Positions 25,607-34,491 of a stretch of DNA of 58,588 bases are shown piece after piece. Made by a program: the position numbers and the translations under genes. Positions within the stretch are counted from its first letter, which is position 1; each line of letters begins with the position of its first letter. Under the pieces are notes generated by a model. The model had not been told where the DNA came from. It saw only the letters and a program-made list of their open reading frames with translations, and made no database searches. The stretch comes from Gammaproteobacteria bacterium (lineage in GTDB: Bacteria; Pseudomonadota; Gammaproteobacteria; GCA-001735895): NCBI GenBank assembly GCA_029862125.1, contig JAOTXY010000014.1, positions 1 through 58,588 on the forward strand. Direction: 5' to 3'.

Positions 25607-26635
25607 TTAAGCAGAGGCAGCAAATCCTTCGAGCTTTTCGAGCAGCTCGAGTGGTACTTCGACACCCTCGGTTTCAGCTCGTAACCTGGCCTCGTGACGA
25701 CGCGAGCCCGGTAATCGAACTCCCGGTTCATTCGCAAGCGCACTCAGCATGGTTTCGATTCGCTGGGTGTAGGCACTGTCTCCACCGGGTGCGAAGCTAC
25801 CCGGAGAAATCGCGATAAAAAACTGGCCAACCTTCGGCTCACCGCCCGTGTTGTTCTTGAATACCGGTGCCTGGAATGAACAGTGCGGGCCGCTTAAAAC
25901 ACCGGCCAGCAAATCAACCAGCAATCCCAGCAACATCCCCTTGTAGCCACCGGCAGGTGCCAGCGCACCGCCGTTGATCACAGCGGCCGCATCGGTGGTA
26001 TCGTTACCATCCTTGTCATAACCCCAGCCGACCGGTATCGGCCTGCCTTCCGCGGCGGCTTTCTTGATCGTTACCAGGGCAACCTGGCTGGTCGCCATAT
26101 CGGCAATTATCGGCTCCTGATCGAGTCGTGGAATCGCAAATGCCATCGGGTTAGTGCCAAAAAAAGGCTGGGCGCCCGGCGCCGGGGCAACCGCCGATGG
26201 TGAATTGGCAAACCCAAGCCCGATCAATCCGGCGCTTGCCATGCGCTGCACAAACCAGCCCACCACACCCGCCGAGTAGGAATCGACAATCGACAATGCA
26301 CTGATGCCCTGTGACCTGGCCAGTGCATAAAAATCAGATTCGCTAGCGGCAAAAGCCGCGTGTGCGAAACCACTATCGGCGTGCGCACGCAGCGCAGCGG
26401 GTGCGATTTGGGCATGGGAAGGTCGCGCATCGCGGTTGATCTTGCCGACCTGTAAATGACCACAGTAAAGCGGCAGGTAACCAAGTCCCACGGTACGAAT
26501 ACCGTCGCATTCGGCGTCCACCACCGATTGCACGGCAAGGTCCAGTTGGTGACCGTGGGCACCGCAACCGGCCAGTGCCCGGCGCGCCAGGTCATCGACC
26601 TCGGCCAGGGTCAGGACTTTACTTTGTTCGGTCAT
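25607..26635 (-). CDS. Ldh-family NAD(P)-dependent oxidoreductase (malate/L-lactate dehydrogenase type 2)
   Basis: A 342-residue enzyme of the Ldh_2 family, whose members include malate dehydrogenase, ureidoglycolate dehydrogenase, diketogulonate reductase and piperideine-2-carboxylate reductase. Visible family segments are IVDSYSAGVVGWFVQRMASA, FGTNPMAFAIPRLDQEPI and the glycine-rich GGYKGMLLGLLVDLLAGVLS. The start at 26635 has AGAGGA 7 nt upstream. The exact substrate among 2-oxo/2-hydroxy or cyclic imino acids cannot be told. It follows an HpcH/HpaI aldolase gene, 123 bp away across a repeat. Confidence 0.88.
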   Translation of the reverse strand: MTEQSKVLTLAEVDDLARRALAGCGAHGHQLDLAVQSVVDAECDGIRTVGLGYLPLYCGHLQVGKINRDARPSHAQIAPAALRAHADSGFAHAAFAASESDFYALARSQGISALSIVDSYSAGVVGWFVQRMASAGLIGLGFANSPSAVAPAPGAQPFFGTNPMAFAIPRLDQEPIIADMATSQVALVTIKKAAAEGRPIPVGWGYDKDGNDTTDAAAVINGGALAPAGGYKGMLLGLLVDLLAGVLSGPHCSFQAPVFKNNTGGEPKVGQFFIAISPGSFAPGGDSAYTQRIETMLSALANEPGVRLPGSRRHEARLRAETEGVEVPLELLEKLEGFAASA

Positions 26636-26651
26636 TTCATATTCCTCTGTA

Positions 26652-26724
26652 GTCATTCCCGCACAAGCGAGAACCTTATAATCGCGGCACCCTTTCAAGA
26701 TCCCGGCTCGGGGGCCGGGATGAC
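26652..26724. repeat. REP-like imperfect palindromic repeat
   Basis: GTCATTCCCGC at 26652-26662 faces GGCCGGGATGAC at 26713-26724 as imperfect outer arms. Inside, TCCCGGC 26701-26707 and GCCGGGA 26714-26720 form a perfect 7-bp stem. Repeats with 'GTCATTCCCGC ... GGGATGAC' ends are widespread dispersed intergenic elements in Proteobacteria (general knowledge). It separates the aldolase and Ldh-family genes and may reduce read-through. Confidence 0.65.
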
Positions 26725-26758
26725 GGGAAACCGGGTCGTTCCGATACGTCGGACCGCC

Positions 26759-27505
26759 TTACGGCGTCAATTGCTGCAAGATTTCCTGGGCACCCTGCGT
26801 GACGAAGCCCGCGTCGACGCCGGCACAAATGAGTTTGTAGCCCTGATCGATATAGGGCTGTACACTTTCCGCAGTGACCCCGAAATAACCCAGTGCGACA
26901 TTGTTCTGTTGGCATGCCCGGGTGACTTTATCAATCGCGGCGACAACCTCGGGATCATCGACTTCACCCATTTTATTCATGCTCGCAGACAGATCATAAG
27001 GACCTATGAATACCGCGTCGATACCCGCTACTTTTGCGATTTCTTCAATATTGTCAACCGCGTCAATATGCTCGGCCTGAATGATCACCGCGATATCATC
27101 GTTCGCCGATTCCACGTAGCTGGCGAAATCAAGCCCGTACCCCTGTGCGCGTGCCAGGCCAACACCGCGCACGCCCCGGGGCGGGTATTTACACCATTCA
27201 ACGATGCGTCGCGCTTCGTCGGCACTATTAACCTGCGGTGCGATAATACCATCGGCTCCGATATCGAGTAGCTTCTTGATGTCCTGCTCGGTATTGGCAG
27301 CTACCCTGATGATACCGGCACTACGCCCGGCAACCGCCTGCAGCATGCGTTGCCATTCCAGGGTTGATAAGGGGCTGTGCTCGCCATCCATGAATAACCA
27401 GTCGAAACCACATTTGGCGACCATTTCCGCAATCTCGGGCGCGGGGACTGTCAGCATAGTGCCGAGCAGTAAATCATTGCTTCGTAAGCGTTCGCTAAAG
27501 TTCAT
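26759..27505 (-). CDS. HpcH/HpaI-type class II pyruvate aldolase
   Basis: A 248-residue metal-dependent aldolase that splits 4-hydroxy-2-oxo acids into pyruvate and an aldehyde. Family marks are LFMDGEHSPLS, the metal-binding IQAEHIDAVDNI with its Glu, and FIGPYDLSASM with its Asp. Length is standard. The natural substrate could be a 4-hydroxy-2-oxoheptanedioate or a sugar-derived acid. Its neighbour, an Ldh-family dehydrogenase, suggests a small 2-oxo/2-hydroxy-acid pathway (inference). Confidence 0.92.
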   Translation of the reverse strand: MNFSERLRSNDLLLGTMLTVPAPEIAEMVAKCGFDWLFMDGEHSPLSTLEWQRMLQAVAGRSAGIIRVAANTEQDIKKLLDIGADGIIAPQVNSADEARRIVEWCKYPPRGVRGVGLARAQGYGLDFASYVESANDDIAVIIQAEHIDAVDNIEEIAKVAGIDAVFIGPYDLSASMNKMGEVDDPEVVAAIDKVTRACQQNNVALGYFGVTAESVQPYIDQGYKLICAGVDAGFVTQGAQEILQQLTP

Positions 27506-27540
27506 GTCGTCAAATCACATTGTTTCGGGTGATCCCGAGA

Positions 27541-27993
27541 TTAAGCTCCAAATCCCTTCGCCAGTAACGAGGCGCATAACATGATGCCGCCGATTAACAC
27601 GAGCTCCCAGTGAATGACGCTTTTCAGACGTTTCACCGCAGCCGTGGTCAGATCGGGAGCAATGCCCTGGCCGAGTTCGCTGTTCCAGCGCATAAACTGA
27701 ATTGTCGGGTAAAGTGAAATTAGCGCGGCGATGACAAACAGTCCCAGCTTGATCAGGAAAAACGTATTGCTGAAATAATACTCACTCCCCTTTTCAAAAT
27801 AGAATACGCGCAGCAGACCGAACACCAGCACCAGGGTGGCGGCAATGCCGACAATCCTATCGGCACGCTGAATCCGTTTTGCAGTTTCGACACTCATCGA
27901 TTCGGCAATCAACGCGAGTTCAAGTACCAGGGCCGCAGCCAGCGCAAAGAAAGCCAGGAAATGGCCGAAAGCGATAAGTGCGGCAGCGATCAT
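27541..27993 (-). CDS. DUF2214 family membrane protein
   Basis: A 150-residue inner-membrane protein with four predicted helices (about residues 5-28, 47-65, 76-96 and 125-147) and the conserved RADRIVGIAATLVLVFGLLR and NTFFLIKLGLFVIAALIS regions of DUF2214. Function unknown. It overlaps the pdxH stop as TAATG, so it is translated together with pdxH. Confidence 0.85.
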   Translation of the reverse strand: MIAAALIAFGHFLAFFALAAALVLELALIAESMSVETAKRIQRADRIVGIAATLVLVFGLLRVFYFEKGSEYYFSNTFFLIKLGLFVIAALISLYPTIQFMRWNSELGQGIAPDLTTAAVKRLKSVIHWELVLIGGIMLCASLLAKGFGA

Positions 27994-28640
27994 TACGGAG
28001 AAATACGTTTCATGGCCCAGCCACTTTCCAGCGGGGTATAGACAATTCGATCATGCAGCCGATTATCCTGCCCCTGCCAGAACTCAAAATACTCAGGTGT
28101 TAAACGATAACCCAGCCAGGCATCGGGACGCGGAACATCGCCATCGGGATAGGCCGCGCGCAGTCGTAATACCTCGTCTTCGAGGTGACTTCGACTTTCG
28201 ATGGTCGCAGATTGCCGTGATGCGGCGGCGCTGAAACGACTGCCTTCAGGGCGCATCAGGAAATACTTCTCGGCTTCATCCGCGGGCAATGCCTTGACCT
28301 GCCCGTGCACGCGCACCTGGCGGCTTAAATCTCGCCAATGAAACAACAGGGCGGCCTGCGGGTTCGCATCAATCTCTTGACCCTTCTGGCTGCGCGTATC
28401 GGTATACCAGCAAAATCCGTCGGCATCTACGTGCTTGAGCAGAACAATCCGCGCCGACGGCCTGCCGCCGGTATCTGCCGTGGCCAGCGTCATCGCCGTG
28501 GCATCGAGCAGTTCCAGGTCGCGTGCCCGTTGCAGCCAACGCCCAAACTGTACCAGCGGATCGGGATCCATGTCCTTTCTGGAAATACCGTGCGCTTCGT
28601 AATCACGGCGTACATCGTTCAGGTCTATTTCGATAGCCAT
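27993..28640 (-). CDS. pdxH: Pyridoxamine 5'-phosphate oxidase
   Basis: A 215-residue FMN enzyme that makes pyridoxal 5'-phosphate from pyridoxine or pyridoxamine phosphate. Visible are MTLATADTGGRPSARIVLLK, the FMN-contacting TDTRSQKGQEI, FHWRDLSRQVRVHGQV, and the C-terminal WQGQDNRLHDRIVY and RISP ending. Length and ends match PdxH. TAATG overlaps join it to the hydrolase upstream and the DUF2214 gene downstream. The cofactor it makes is used by the aminotransferases in this window. Confidence 0.97.
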   Translation of the reverse strand: MAIEIDLNDVRRDYEAHGISRKDMDPDPLVQFGRWLQRARDLELLDATAMTLATADTGGRPSARIVLLKHVDADGFCWYTDTRSQKGQEIDANPQAALLFHWRDLSRQVRVHGQVKALPADEAEKYFLMRPEGSRFSAAASRQSATIESRSHLEDEVLRLRAAYPDGDVPRPDAWLGYRLTPEYFEFWQGQDNRLHDRIVYTPLESGWAMKRISP

Positions 28641-29368
28641 TAGAATACCTGGTTGAACAGGGCCTGTAGCGCTTCCCAGGACTTTTCATCGGCAGATTGC
28701 TGGTAACCCAGATCAATGCCATATTTTTCAGCGTTTACATCCGCTTGCGGATTACTGAAGCCATGCTTTGCATCCGCCAGCAACAACACTTCGTAGTCGG
28801 CCTGCGCGGTTTCCATTTCCTGCTTGAAACCCTCAAGGTCGTCCATCGTCACCATCGAATCGGCCGCGCCATGGCAGACCAGGATTTTCGCCTGGATACT
28901 ACCGGGTTCGGCGGTATGAAAAGATCCCAGTGCACCATGAAAACTCGCCACTGCCGACAGCGGCAGGCCGATGCGCGCCATGTGAAGAACCATCGCACCG
29001 CCAAAACAATAACCCATCGCGGCTGTGCGTTCCGCATCTACCCCGGGTTGACTGAGTAATAACTCGTAACCCGCCTTCAGTGCTGCAGTGCCGGTATCCA
29101 TATCGCTCAAAACCCCGGTCATCTGCGCCCCGGCCTGATCGATATCCTGCGCAATTGCTCCGCCACCATACATATCGATGGCGAGAGCGACGTAACCGAG
29201 CTCGGCGAGCATGTGTGCACGCCGCACGATGTAATCGTTCAAGCCCCACCATTCATGTACGACTATGATGCCGGGTTTGGCATCGGCGATTTCATCGTCA
29301 TAAGCCAGGTAACCCTGGTGGACTGCATCACCAACCGCGTACTCGATTCGATTTGTCAGAATATTCAT
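28640..29368 (-). CDS. Dienelactone hydrolase family protein
   Basis: A 242-residue alpha/beta hydrolase. The nucleophile is the Cys of AAMGYCFGGAMVLH, where dienelactone hydrolases carry Cys, with the acid in CHGAADSMVTMDD and the His in LADAKHGFSNPQAD. The HEWWGLNDYIVRRAHMLAEL segment is typical. No chlorocatechol genes are nearby, so it is more likely a general carboxyl-ester or lactone hydrolase. It heads the hydrolase-pdxH-DUF2214 unit. Confidence 0.9.
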   Translation of the reverse strand: MNILTNRIEYAVGDAVHQGYLAYDDEIADAKPGIIVVHEWWGLNDYIVRRAHMLAELGYVALAIDMYGGGAIAQDIDQAGAQMTGVLSDMDTGTAALKAGYELLLSQPGVDAERTAAMGYCFGGAMVLHMARIGLPLSAVASFHGALGSFHTAEPGSIQAKILVCHGAADSMVTMDDLEGFKQEMETAQADYEVLLLADAKHGFSNPQADVNAEKYGIDLGYQQSADEKSWEALQALFNQVF

Positions 29369-29452
29369 CGGTTCAGCTCACTGAAAGTTCAGGAATCGAA
29401 ATTCTAACCCGTAAAACTATTAACCGGTAGCATTGTGATCTAACATATCGGC

Positions 29453-30097
29453 ATGAACAATCTCGACCATATCGTTATCGCCGCCAGCTCGCTGCAACAG
29501 GGCGTCGATTATGTCCGTTCGACGCTGGGGGTCGAAATTCCACAGGGTGGTGTGCACCAGACCATGAGTACCCACAACCACGTAATGCAACTCGGTAACG
29601 ACGCTTACCTGGAAGTCATCGCGATCGATCCTGATGTCACAGCACCATCGCATCCGCGCTGGTTCGGACTCGATTCAGGCAGAATACGCGATGCCATTCA
29701 GCAGCAACCGAGACTGCTTACCTGGGTTATGAATACCTCTGATATCGATCAACTGGTCGAGGCAGCTGGGTTCGATATTGGCACTCCGACGGCATTGAGC
29801 CGGGATAACCTCGAGTGGGAAATAGCATTGCCGGGTGATGGCCGCTTGCTGGCCGATGGCATGCTGCCATATTGCATTCAATGGCATAGTAGCCCGCATC
29901 CATCGCAGGACATGGCCGATATGAATTGCCTATTGCAGTCTCTGACGATCCATCACAACCGCCCCCGCTGGATGGAAGACCGGCTCGACGCAATCGACGC
30001 CAGCCACCTGGTGGATGTCGAGGCGCTCCCCGACAGTGAAACCGCTTATCTGTCTGCCGTCATCGATACACCCGACGGCTCCGTAACCCTCACCTAG
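29453..30097 (+). CDS. VOC-fold protein (glyoxalase-like domain)
   Basis: A 214-residue protein with the glyoxalase-like pattern: NNLDHIVIAASSLQQGVDYV, a GGVHQTMSTHNHVMQLGNDAYLEVIAI strand-helix set with possible metal ligands His/Glu, and a second half with WHSSPHPSQDM. It fits the PF13468-type proteins, whose substrates are mostly unknown. A single gene, divergent from the dienelactone hydrolase gene. Confidence 0.82.
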   Translation: MNNLDHIVIAASSLQQGVDYVRSTLGVEIPQGGVHQTMSTHNHVMQLGNDAYLEVIAIDPDVTAPSHPRWFGLDSGRIRDAIQQQPRLLTWVMNTSDIDQLVEAAGFDIGTPTALSRDNLEWEIALPGDGRLLADGMLPYCIQWHSSPHPSQDMADMNCLLQSLTIHHNRPRWMEDRLDAIDASHLVDVEALPDSETAYLSAVIDTPDGSVTLT

Positions 30098-30151
30098 CCC
30101 GCATTCTCGATTGCAAACCAGGAAAAAGCACGAGCATCGAGCCTGGTGATC

Positions 30152-30697
30152 TTATTTGCTGGTGAAATATTCGATGCTCCCATCCGGTTTTCGAGTCGCA
30201 ATATATACAACGCCATCGTATGAAGTGGTTAGTGCGGTAGACGTTCGTTGCGCGAGCTCTGTCCTGAATGATTTTTCTTCGGCTTTACTGCCTTTCCAGC
30301 CATGACTGATCGGCGTGTTATGCAAGAGCCCCCAGGTGTCGACAGCACCGAAGCGCCGAACGGTATTATCGAGTAACTTCAACATGATTTCTTTACGCCC
30401 GGCGAATTCCTGGTCGACAAAATCATCCATCACCTCGGCACCGGGTAAAACGCGAAAAAAAGCAGACAGGACATTCTTGTCGGCATCGTACTTGATTGTG
30501 CTGAGGCACAAATCGGCCTCGTCCGAGTTATTGTTTTTCAATACATTGTTGCACTTTGCCGCTTCATAAAGTCGAAACAGGAACATATCGAATGCCGTGG
30601 CCGGCGTTTGAATCATTTTTGCTATGGCCGGGCCGGGTTCGGCAAGCACCGGTTGCACAAGCAACAGGCTGAACAGGATTACCAGTATAATTTTCAT
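30152..30697 (-). CDS. Exported protein of unknown function
   Basis: A 181-residue protein with a clear signal peptide (MKIILVILFSLLLVQPVLA) and an AGGAGA-type ribosome-binding site before the ATG at 30697; the upstream in-frame extension is rejected on both counts. The mature part includes FDMFLFRLYEAAKCN, a possible disulphide pair of Cys (in AKCNN and ADLCL) and a C-terminal VVYIATRKPDGSIEYF strand. I do not recognise a family. Probably periplasmic. Confidence 0.65.
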   Translation of the reverse strand: MKIILVILFSLLLVQPVLAEPGPAIAKMIQTPATAFDMFLFRLYEAAKCNNVLKNNNSDEADLCLSTIKYDADKNVLSAFFRVLPGAEVMDDFVDQEFAGRKEIMLKLLDNTVRRFGAVDTWGLLHNTPISHGWKGSKAEEKSFRTELAQRTSTALTTSYDGVVYIATRKPDGSIEYFTSK

Positions 30698-30764
30698 TTC
30701 TGATCTCCTTGGGCTGTTTTTATGGCCGCTAAAGTATACGCAATTTAAAGATGCAATTAAGGGG

Positions 30765-31562
30765 TCAGCGATTATGGAGCCATTCATAAGGACCGAACGA
30801 ATCGGGTCGAAAATAGCAGATCATGCGCCCGTCCGGACCCGCCTGTGCACCGTTACGCCAGGGTGCCATGCCATGTAACACCAGTCGATGTGCGAGGAAA
30901 GCTGCGCCCGGTTTGGCATGGATCTCAACTCGCTCACAATTGGCAAATGCCTGCTCACGCGCGGCGTGGTAAATCTCGGTTAGATCCTGCTCACCCCACT
31001 GCTCGGTGGGTATTCCGGCGAAGCGCGCAGTGAAAATATCGCGCATGATTTCATGTGATCCTTCCCAAACGACAAAGGGTGACGCTTCGCTGTCAAACTC
31101 CACCATCGGAAGTCCGAGAATAAAACCGTGGTGTTCGCGTAAGTGCCGACGCCGCTCCTCGCCTTCGGGCAACAAGCCATCGACGTGTGCCGCGTCTCGC
31201 TCGCGACGATAACGCGTCTTGGCCGGGGATTCGCCGGCCATCGGTTGCGGGTAACCGGGGTAACAAACCGAAATCTGGGCCGGGTCCCAGGCAAGGTTCT
31301 CCAGTTTCAGTTCGTTAGCGATGAATTCAATTACCCGGCCTTGTAACGGGCCACTGTTGGCGACAGCTCCGTCCGGGTCATTCGGTAACGCGTTAACTCC
31401 GGCAAACCAGGTTCCCTGGTAGCGCGACCACTTTGCCTGTTTCGGATCGCGCAGGGACGCGCGTGCCGACGCCAGCGCCGCATCGGTCCAGGCCTTTACC
31501 AATGGATCGTAATCGAACTGACACCAGCCCCTGGTAAAGAAATGCTTTGCAAGATTGCGCAT
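30765..31562 (-). CDS. Putative non-haem iron oxygenase (phytanoyl-CoA dioxygenase-like)
   Basis: A 265-residue protein with a probable metal facial triad: His126 and Asp128 in DAAHVDGL and His225 or His230 in AHRLVLHGMAPWR, followed by an Arg in PDGRMICYFRPD that could hold 2-oxoglutarate. The central FILGLPMVEFDSEASPFVVW segment matches the double-stranded beta-helix core of PhyH-like oxygenases. Overall resemblance is moderate, so the family is stated as likely. It is divergent, with 51 bp between, from a choline-kinase-like gene and an aminotransferase gene. Confidence 0.65.
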   Translation of the reverse strand: MRNLAKHFFTRGWCQFDYDPLVKAWTDAALASARASLRDPKQAKWSRYQGTWFAGVNALPNDPDGAVANSGPLQGRVIEFIANELKLENLAWDPAQISVCYPGYPQPMAGESPAKTRYRRERDAAHVDGLLPEGEERRRHLREHHGFILGLPMVEFDSEASPFVVWEGSHEIMRDIFTARFAGIPTEQWGEQDLTEIYHAAREQAFANCERVEIHAKPGAAFLAHRLVLHGMAPWRNGAQAGPDGRMICYFRPDSFGPYEWLHNR

Positions 31563-31613
31563 GGTGATGCCGATGCTATCATGCCTCGATCCAGACTTTG
31601 AGCCAGCCAGATC

Positions 31614-32498
31614 ATGAACGATTCAACCAATATCCGTATTGCTGGCCTGCCCTGCTGGCAGGGCAAGGTCGACATCGAGCCCTTAAGCGGGGGCATGACC
31701 AACCTCAACTTCAAGGTAACCGATGGTGCCAGTCAGTATGTCGTGCGTTTCGGCGAAGATGATCCCATTCACCTGATTTCACGCCGCAATGAAATCGCAA
31801 GCAGCCAGGCCGCTTTCGATATCGGCGTCAGCCCGGAACTGGTACACCACGAGGAAGGTATCCTGGTGGTCAGGTTCATCGATGGCAAAGTGTTCGACGA
31901 ATCCGATGTGCGCATCGATCACAATCTTGAGCGCATTGTTGAATTGTTAAAACGTTTTCATCACGAGTTGCCGAAAAGATTTAACGAGGTGGCGGTGATG
32001 TTCTGGGTATTCCAGGTATTACGCCACTACCAAAACCTGCTAGCGCAGGGCGAAAGTTCTCACGCCGCGCGACTACCCGAACTTGCCAACATTAGTGCCG
32101 GGCTTGAAGCGGCGGTCGGCCCGGTCGACATCGTGTTTGGTCACAACGATTTACTGCCGGCCAATTTTATCGACGACGGTGACAAGATCTGGCTCATCGA
32201 TTTTGACTATGCCGGCTTTAACAGCCCGTTGTTCGACCTATCAAACCTGGCGTCGAACAATGAACTCAGTGACGCGCAGGAACGGACCATGCTGGAGCAG
32301 TATTTCGGTAACCCTCCCGACCACGCAAAACTGGGCAGCTACCATGCAATGAAATGCGCCTCGCTGTTACGCGAGACGATGTGGTCGATGGTGTCGGAGC
32401 TGTACTCGCGCGTGGAGATGGATTTCGCCGACTACACGCAAAAAAACCTGGCACGTTTCGAAACGGTTTATGCCGAGTATAAAAACAACTACCATTAA
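31614..32498 (+). CDS. Choline/ethanolamine kinase-like phosphotransferase (APH fold)
   Basis: A 294-residue kinase-fold protein. The N-lobe begins with LSGGMTNLNFKV and QYVVRFGEDD; the catalytic loop is FGHNDLLPANF with Asp as base, and the magnesium-binding motif is WLIDFDYAGFNSPLFDLSN. This combination is closest to LicA/choline kinase-type enzymes, which phosphorylate choline or ethanolamine, though amino-sugar or thiamine analogues are possible. It lies 22 nt before a class V aminotransferase gene, so both are likely co-transcribed. Confidence 0.85.
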   Translation: MNDSTNIRIAGLPCWQGKVDIEPLSGGMTNLNFKVTDGASQYVVRFGEDDPIHLISRRNEIASSQAAFDIGVSPELVHHEEGILVVRFIDGKVFDESDVRIDHNLERIVELLKRFHHELPKRFNEVAVMFWVFQVLRHYQNLLAQGESSHAARLPELANISAGLEAAVGPVDIVFGHNDLLPANFIDDGDKIWLIDFDYAGFNSPLFDLSNLASNNELSDAQERTMLEQYFGNPPDHAKLGSYHAMKCASLLRETMWSMVSELYSRVEMDFADYTQKNLARFETVYAEYKNNYH

Positions 32499-32520
32499 GA
32501 CAATTAACCGGAGCCCGTTT

Positions 32521-33759
32521 ATGAAACTCGACATCGACTATGTCAGAGAACAATTTGATCAACTCGCAGACGACCCCGAGTTTACGTTCGCCTCTAATGC
32601 CGGCGGCAGCTACGTCTGTAACCAGGCCAACCAGGTACTCGAACACTACAACCATCACACGCGCGTACAGCCATACTCACGCTTTTCGCCCTCGGCCGAA
32701 GCAGGTCATGCCATGGATCGTGCGCATGCCGGCTGGGCAGAGGCACTGAATATCCGGCCCAGTGAACTAACGATAGGTCCTTCGACATCGATGAACACTT
32801 ATGTCATGGCGCAGGCGATCGGTGATATCTGGAAACCTGGCGATGAAATTATCGTGACCAACCAGGACCACGAGGCCAACAGCGGTGTCTGGCGTCGTAA
32901 GGCACTTGAAAAAGGCGTCACCATTCGCCAATGGGAAGTCGAGCCCGACACCGGATTGCTGAATATAGAATCACTGTTCCCGTTACTGCGCGATAACACG
33001 CGCTGGGTATTTTTCACGCATTGTTCCAACGTCATCGGCACAGTCAACCCGGTTGCTGCAATCGTCAATACCATCAAGTCAGGCAGCAATGCGCGCGTGT
33101 TTATCGATGCGGTTGCTTATGCGCCGCACCATATTCCAGATCTGAAAGCGCTTGGCGTTGATGGCTATGCATTCAGCCTGTACAAGGTCTATGGCCCACA
33201 CCAGGGAATGTTGTATGTGAACAAGGATATCCGGGGCGACCTGACTTCGCAGGCCCACTATTTTAACAGCGGCAATCCTGCCAAGGATTTCGGTCCTGCG
33301 GGTCCGCAACACGCACAGATCGCCGGCTGCGCCGGGGTGCTGGATTATTTCGATGAACTTCACCAGCATCATTACGGCAGCAGCGAAAAAAAGCGCAGCG
33401 CTAAAATGGAAGATATCCACCAGTTGATCGTGCACCATGAAAACCAGCTGGCGGCGCCGCTGCTCGAGTTTCTGCATCATCACGATGACGTACGCCTGCT
33501 CGGTAAAACACATACCAACGATAACGACCGTGCACCGACTATTGCATTTCAGCCGCTCAAGCAAAGCGCGAAGTCACTAGCCCACAAGCTGCAGGACGAA
33601 AAAATCGGTACCGAGAATGGCAATTTTTATGCCCACCGACTGATTAGCGATCTCGGCATGGATCCGGATGACGGCGTGCTGCGCCTGTCGCTGGTGCATT
33701 ACAGCAACCAGGATGAAGTCAGTCGTATCTTGCAGGCGCTGGATACAGCGCTGAATTAG
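32521..33759 (+). CDS. Class V aminotransferase (cysteine desulfurase-like)
   Basis: A 412-residue PLP enzyme. The cofactor region shows TNQDHEANSGVW, FFTHCSNVIGTVNPV and VFIDAVAYAPHH, with the PLP lysine in FSLYKVYGPHQGMLYV. The catalytic Cys loop of true IscS-type desulfurases is not evident, so a role as an aminotransferase, lyase or epimerase of a small amine is equally possible. I chose the ATG at 32521 (MKLDIDYVREQF), which is the start of the conserved region. Confidence 0.87.
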   Translation: MKLDIDYVREQFDQLADDPEFTFASNAGGSYVCNQANQVLEHYNHHTRVQPYSRFSPSAEAGHAMDRAHAGWAEALNIRPSELTIGPSTSMNTYVMAQAIGDIWKPGDEIIVTNQDHEANSGVWRRKALEKGVTIRQWEVEPDTGLLNIESLFPLLRDNTRWVFFTHCSNVIGTVNPVAAIVNTIKSGSNARVFIDAVAYAPHHIPDLKALGVDGYAFSLYKVYGPHQGMLYVNKDIRGDLTSQAHYFNSGNPAKDFGPAGPQHAQIAGCAGVLDYFDELHQHHYGSSEKKRSAKMEDIHQLIVHHENQLAAPLLEFLHHHDDVRLLGKTHTNDNDRAPTIAFQPLKQSAKSLAHKLQDEKIGTENGNFYAHRLISDLGMDPDDGVLRLSLVHYSNQDEVSRILQALDTALN

Positions 33760-33780
33760 ATTGAAGATAGCGGACGCAAA

Positions 33781-34470
33781 ATGAACCGTCGCAGATGCTG
33801 CCTTTTTTTGCTGGGAAGTCTCTTCTGGTGTTTCGCGGTAGTCGCGCAAACGCCACCTCTCGCATCCCAAGTCGCCAACTATCAGGGCTTGTTTAGTGCC
33901 GTGGTGAAGCGCGATATGACGGCACTCGAACAACAGTTGCAATCCGATCCGAATCTCGACCAGCGTGATGAGCACGGCCGCAGCGCTTTGCATGTCGCCG
34001 CCTACTTTCGAAATCACGCTGCCATGCAGGCACTGGTTGCAGCGGGAGCAGATGCCAATGCGCTAGAAGGCGATTTTTATGACATCGTGACTATCGCCGC
34101 GGTCGCCAATGATCTGCAAACAATGAAACTGGCGCTCAAACTGGGTTGTCGCGCCGATAACGTCACCAGTCGATATGACGGTACTGCGCTAATCGCCGCT
34201 GCTCATCTGGGACACGTCGAGATCGTGCAAACACTGATCCAGGCCGATGCACCACTTGATCATGTTAACAACCTGAAGTGGACTGCATTAATCGAATCGA
34301 TAGTGCTGGGCGATGGCGGCAAGCGCCATACGGCGACACTAAAGTCACTGGTAGACGCAGGCGCCAATATTAATCTCGCGGATGGGCGTGGAGATACGCC
34401 GCTGCAACTGGCACAGGCGCGTGGTTATCAGAGCATGGTCGAAGTCCTGTTGGCCGCCGGCGCCAAATAG
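33781..34470 (+). CDS. Exported ankyrin-repeat protein
   Basis: A 229-residue protein with a signal peptide (MNRRRCCLFLLGSLFWCFAVVAQ) and about five ankyrin repeats; the clearest are DEHGRSALHVAAYFRNHAA, GTALIAAAHLGHVEIVQTL and GDTPLQLAQARGYQSMVEVL. In gammaproteobacteria, periplasmic ankyrin proteins often sit next to catalases or other stress proteins; none is adjacent here. The partner is unknown. It starts 21 nt after the aminotransferase stop. Confidence 0.87.
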   Translation: MNRRRCCLFLLGSLFWCFAVVAQTPPLASQVANYQGLFSAVVKRDMTALEQQLQSDPNLDQRDEHGRSALHVAAYFRNHAAMQALVAAGADANALEGDFYDIVTIAAVANDLQTMKLALKLGCRADNVTSRYDGTALIAAAHLGHVEIVQTLIQADAPLDHVNNLKWTALIESIVLGDGGKRHTATLKSLVDAGANINLADGRGDTPLQLAQARGYQSMVEVLLAAGAK

Positions 34471-34491
34471 CAGCAGCTCGCTGACCGTTGG

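Noticed and set aside
33781..34470. Ankyrin protein as secreted effector
   Set aside because: It has an ordinary signal peptide, no secretion-system genes nearby and only ankyrin repeats; a periplasmic scaffold role is simpler.
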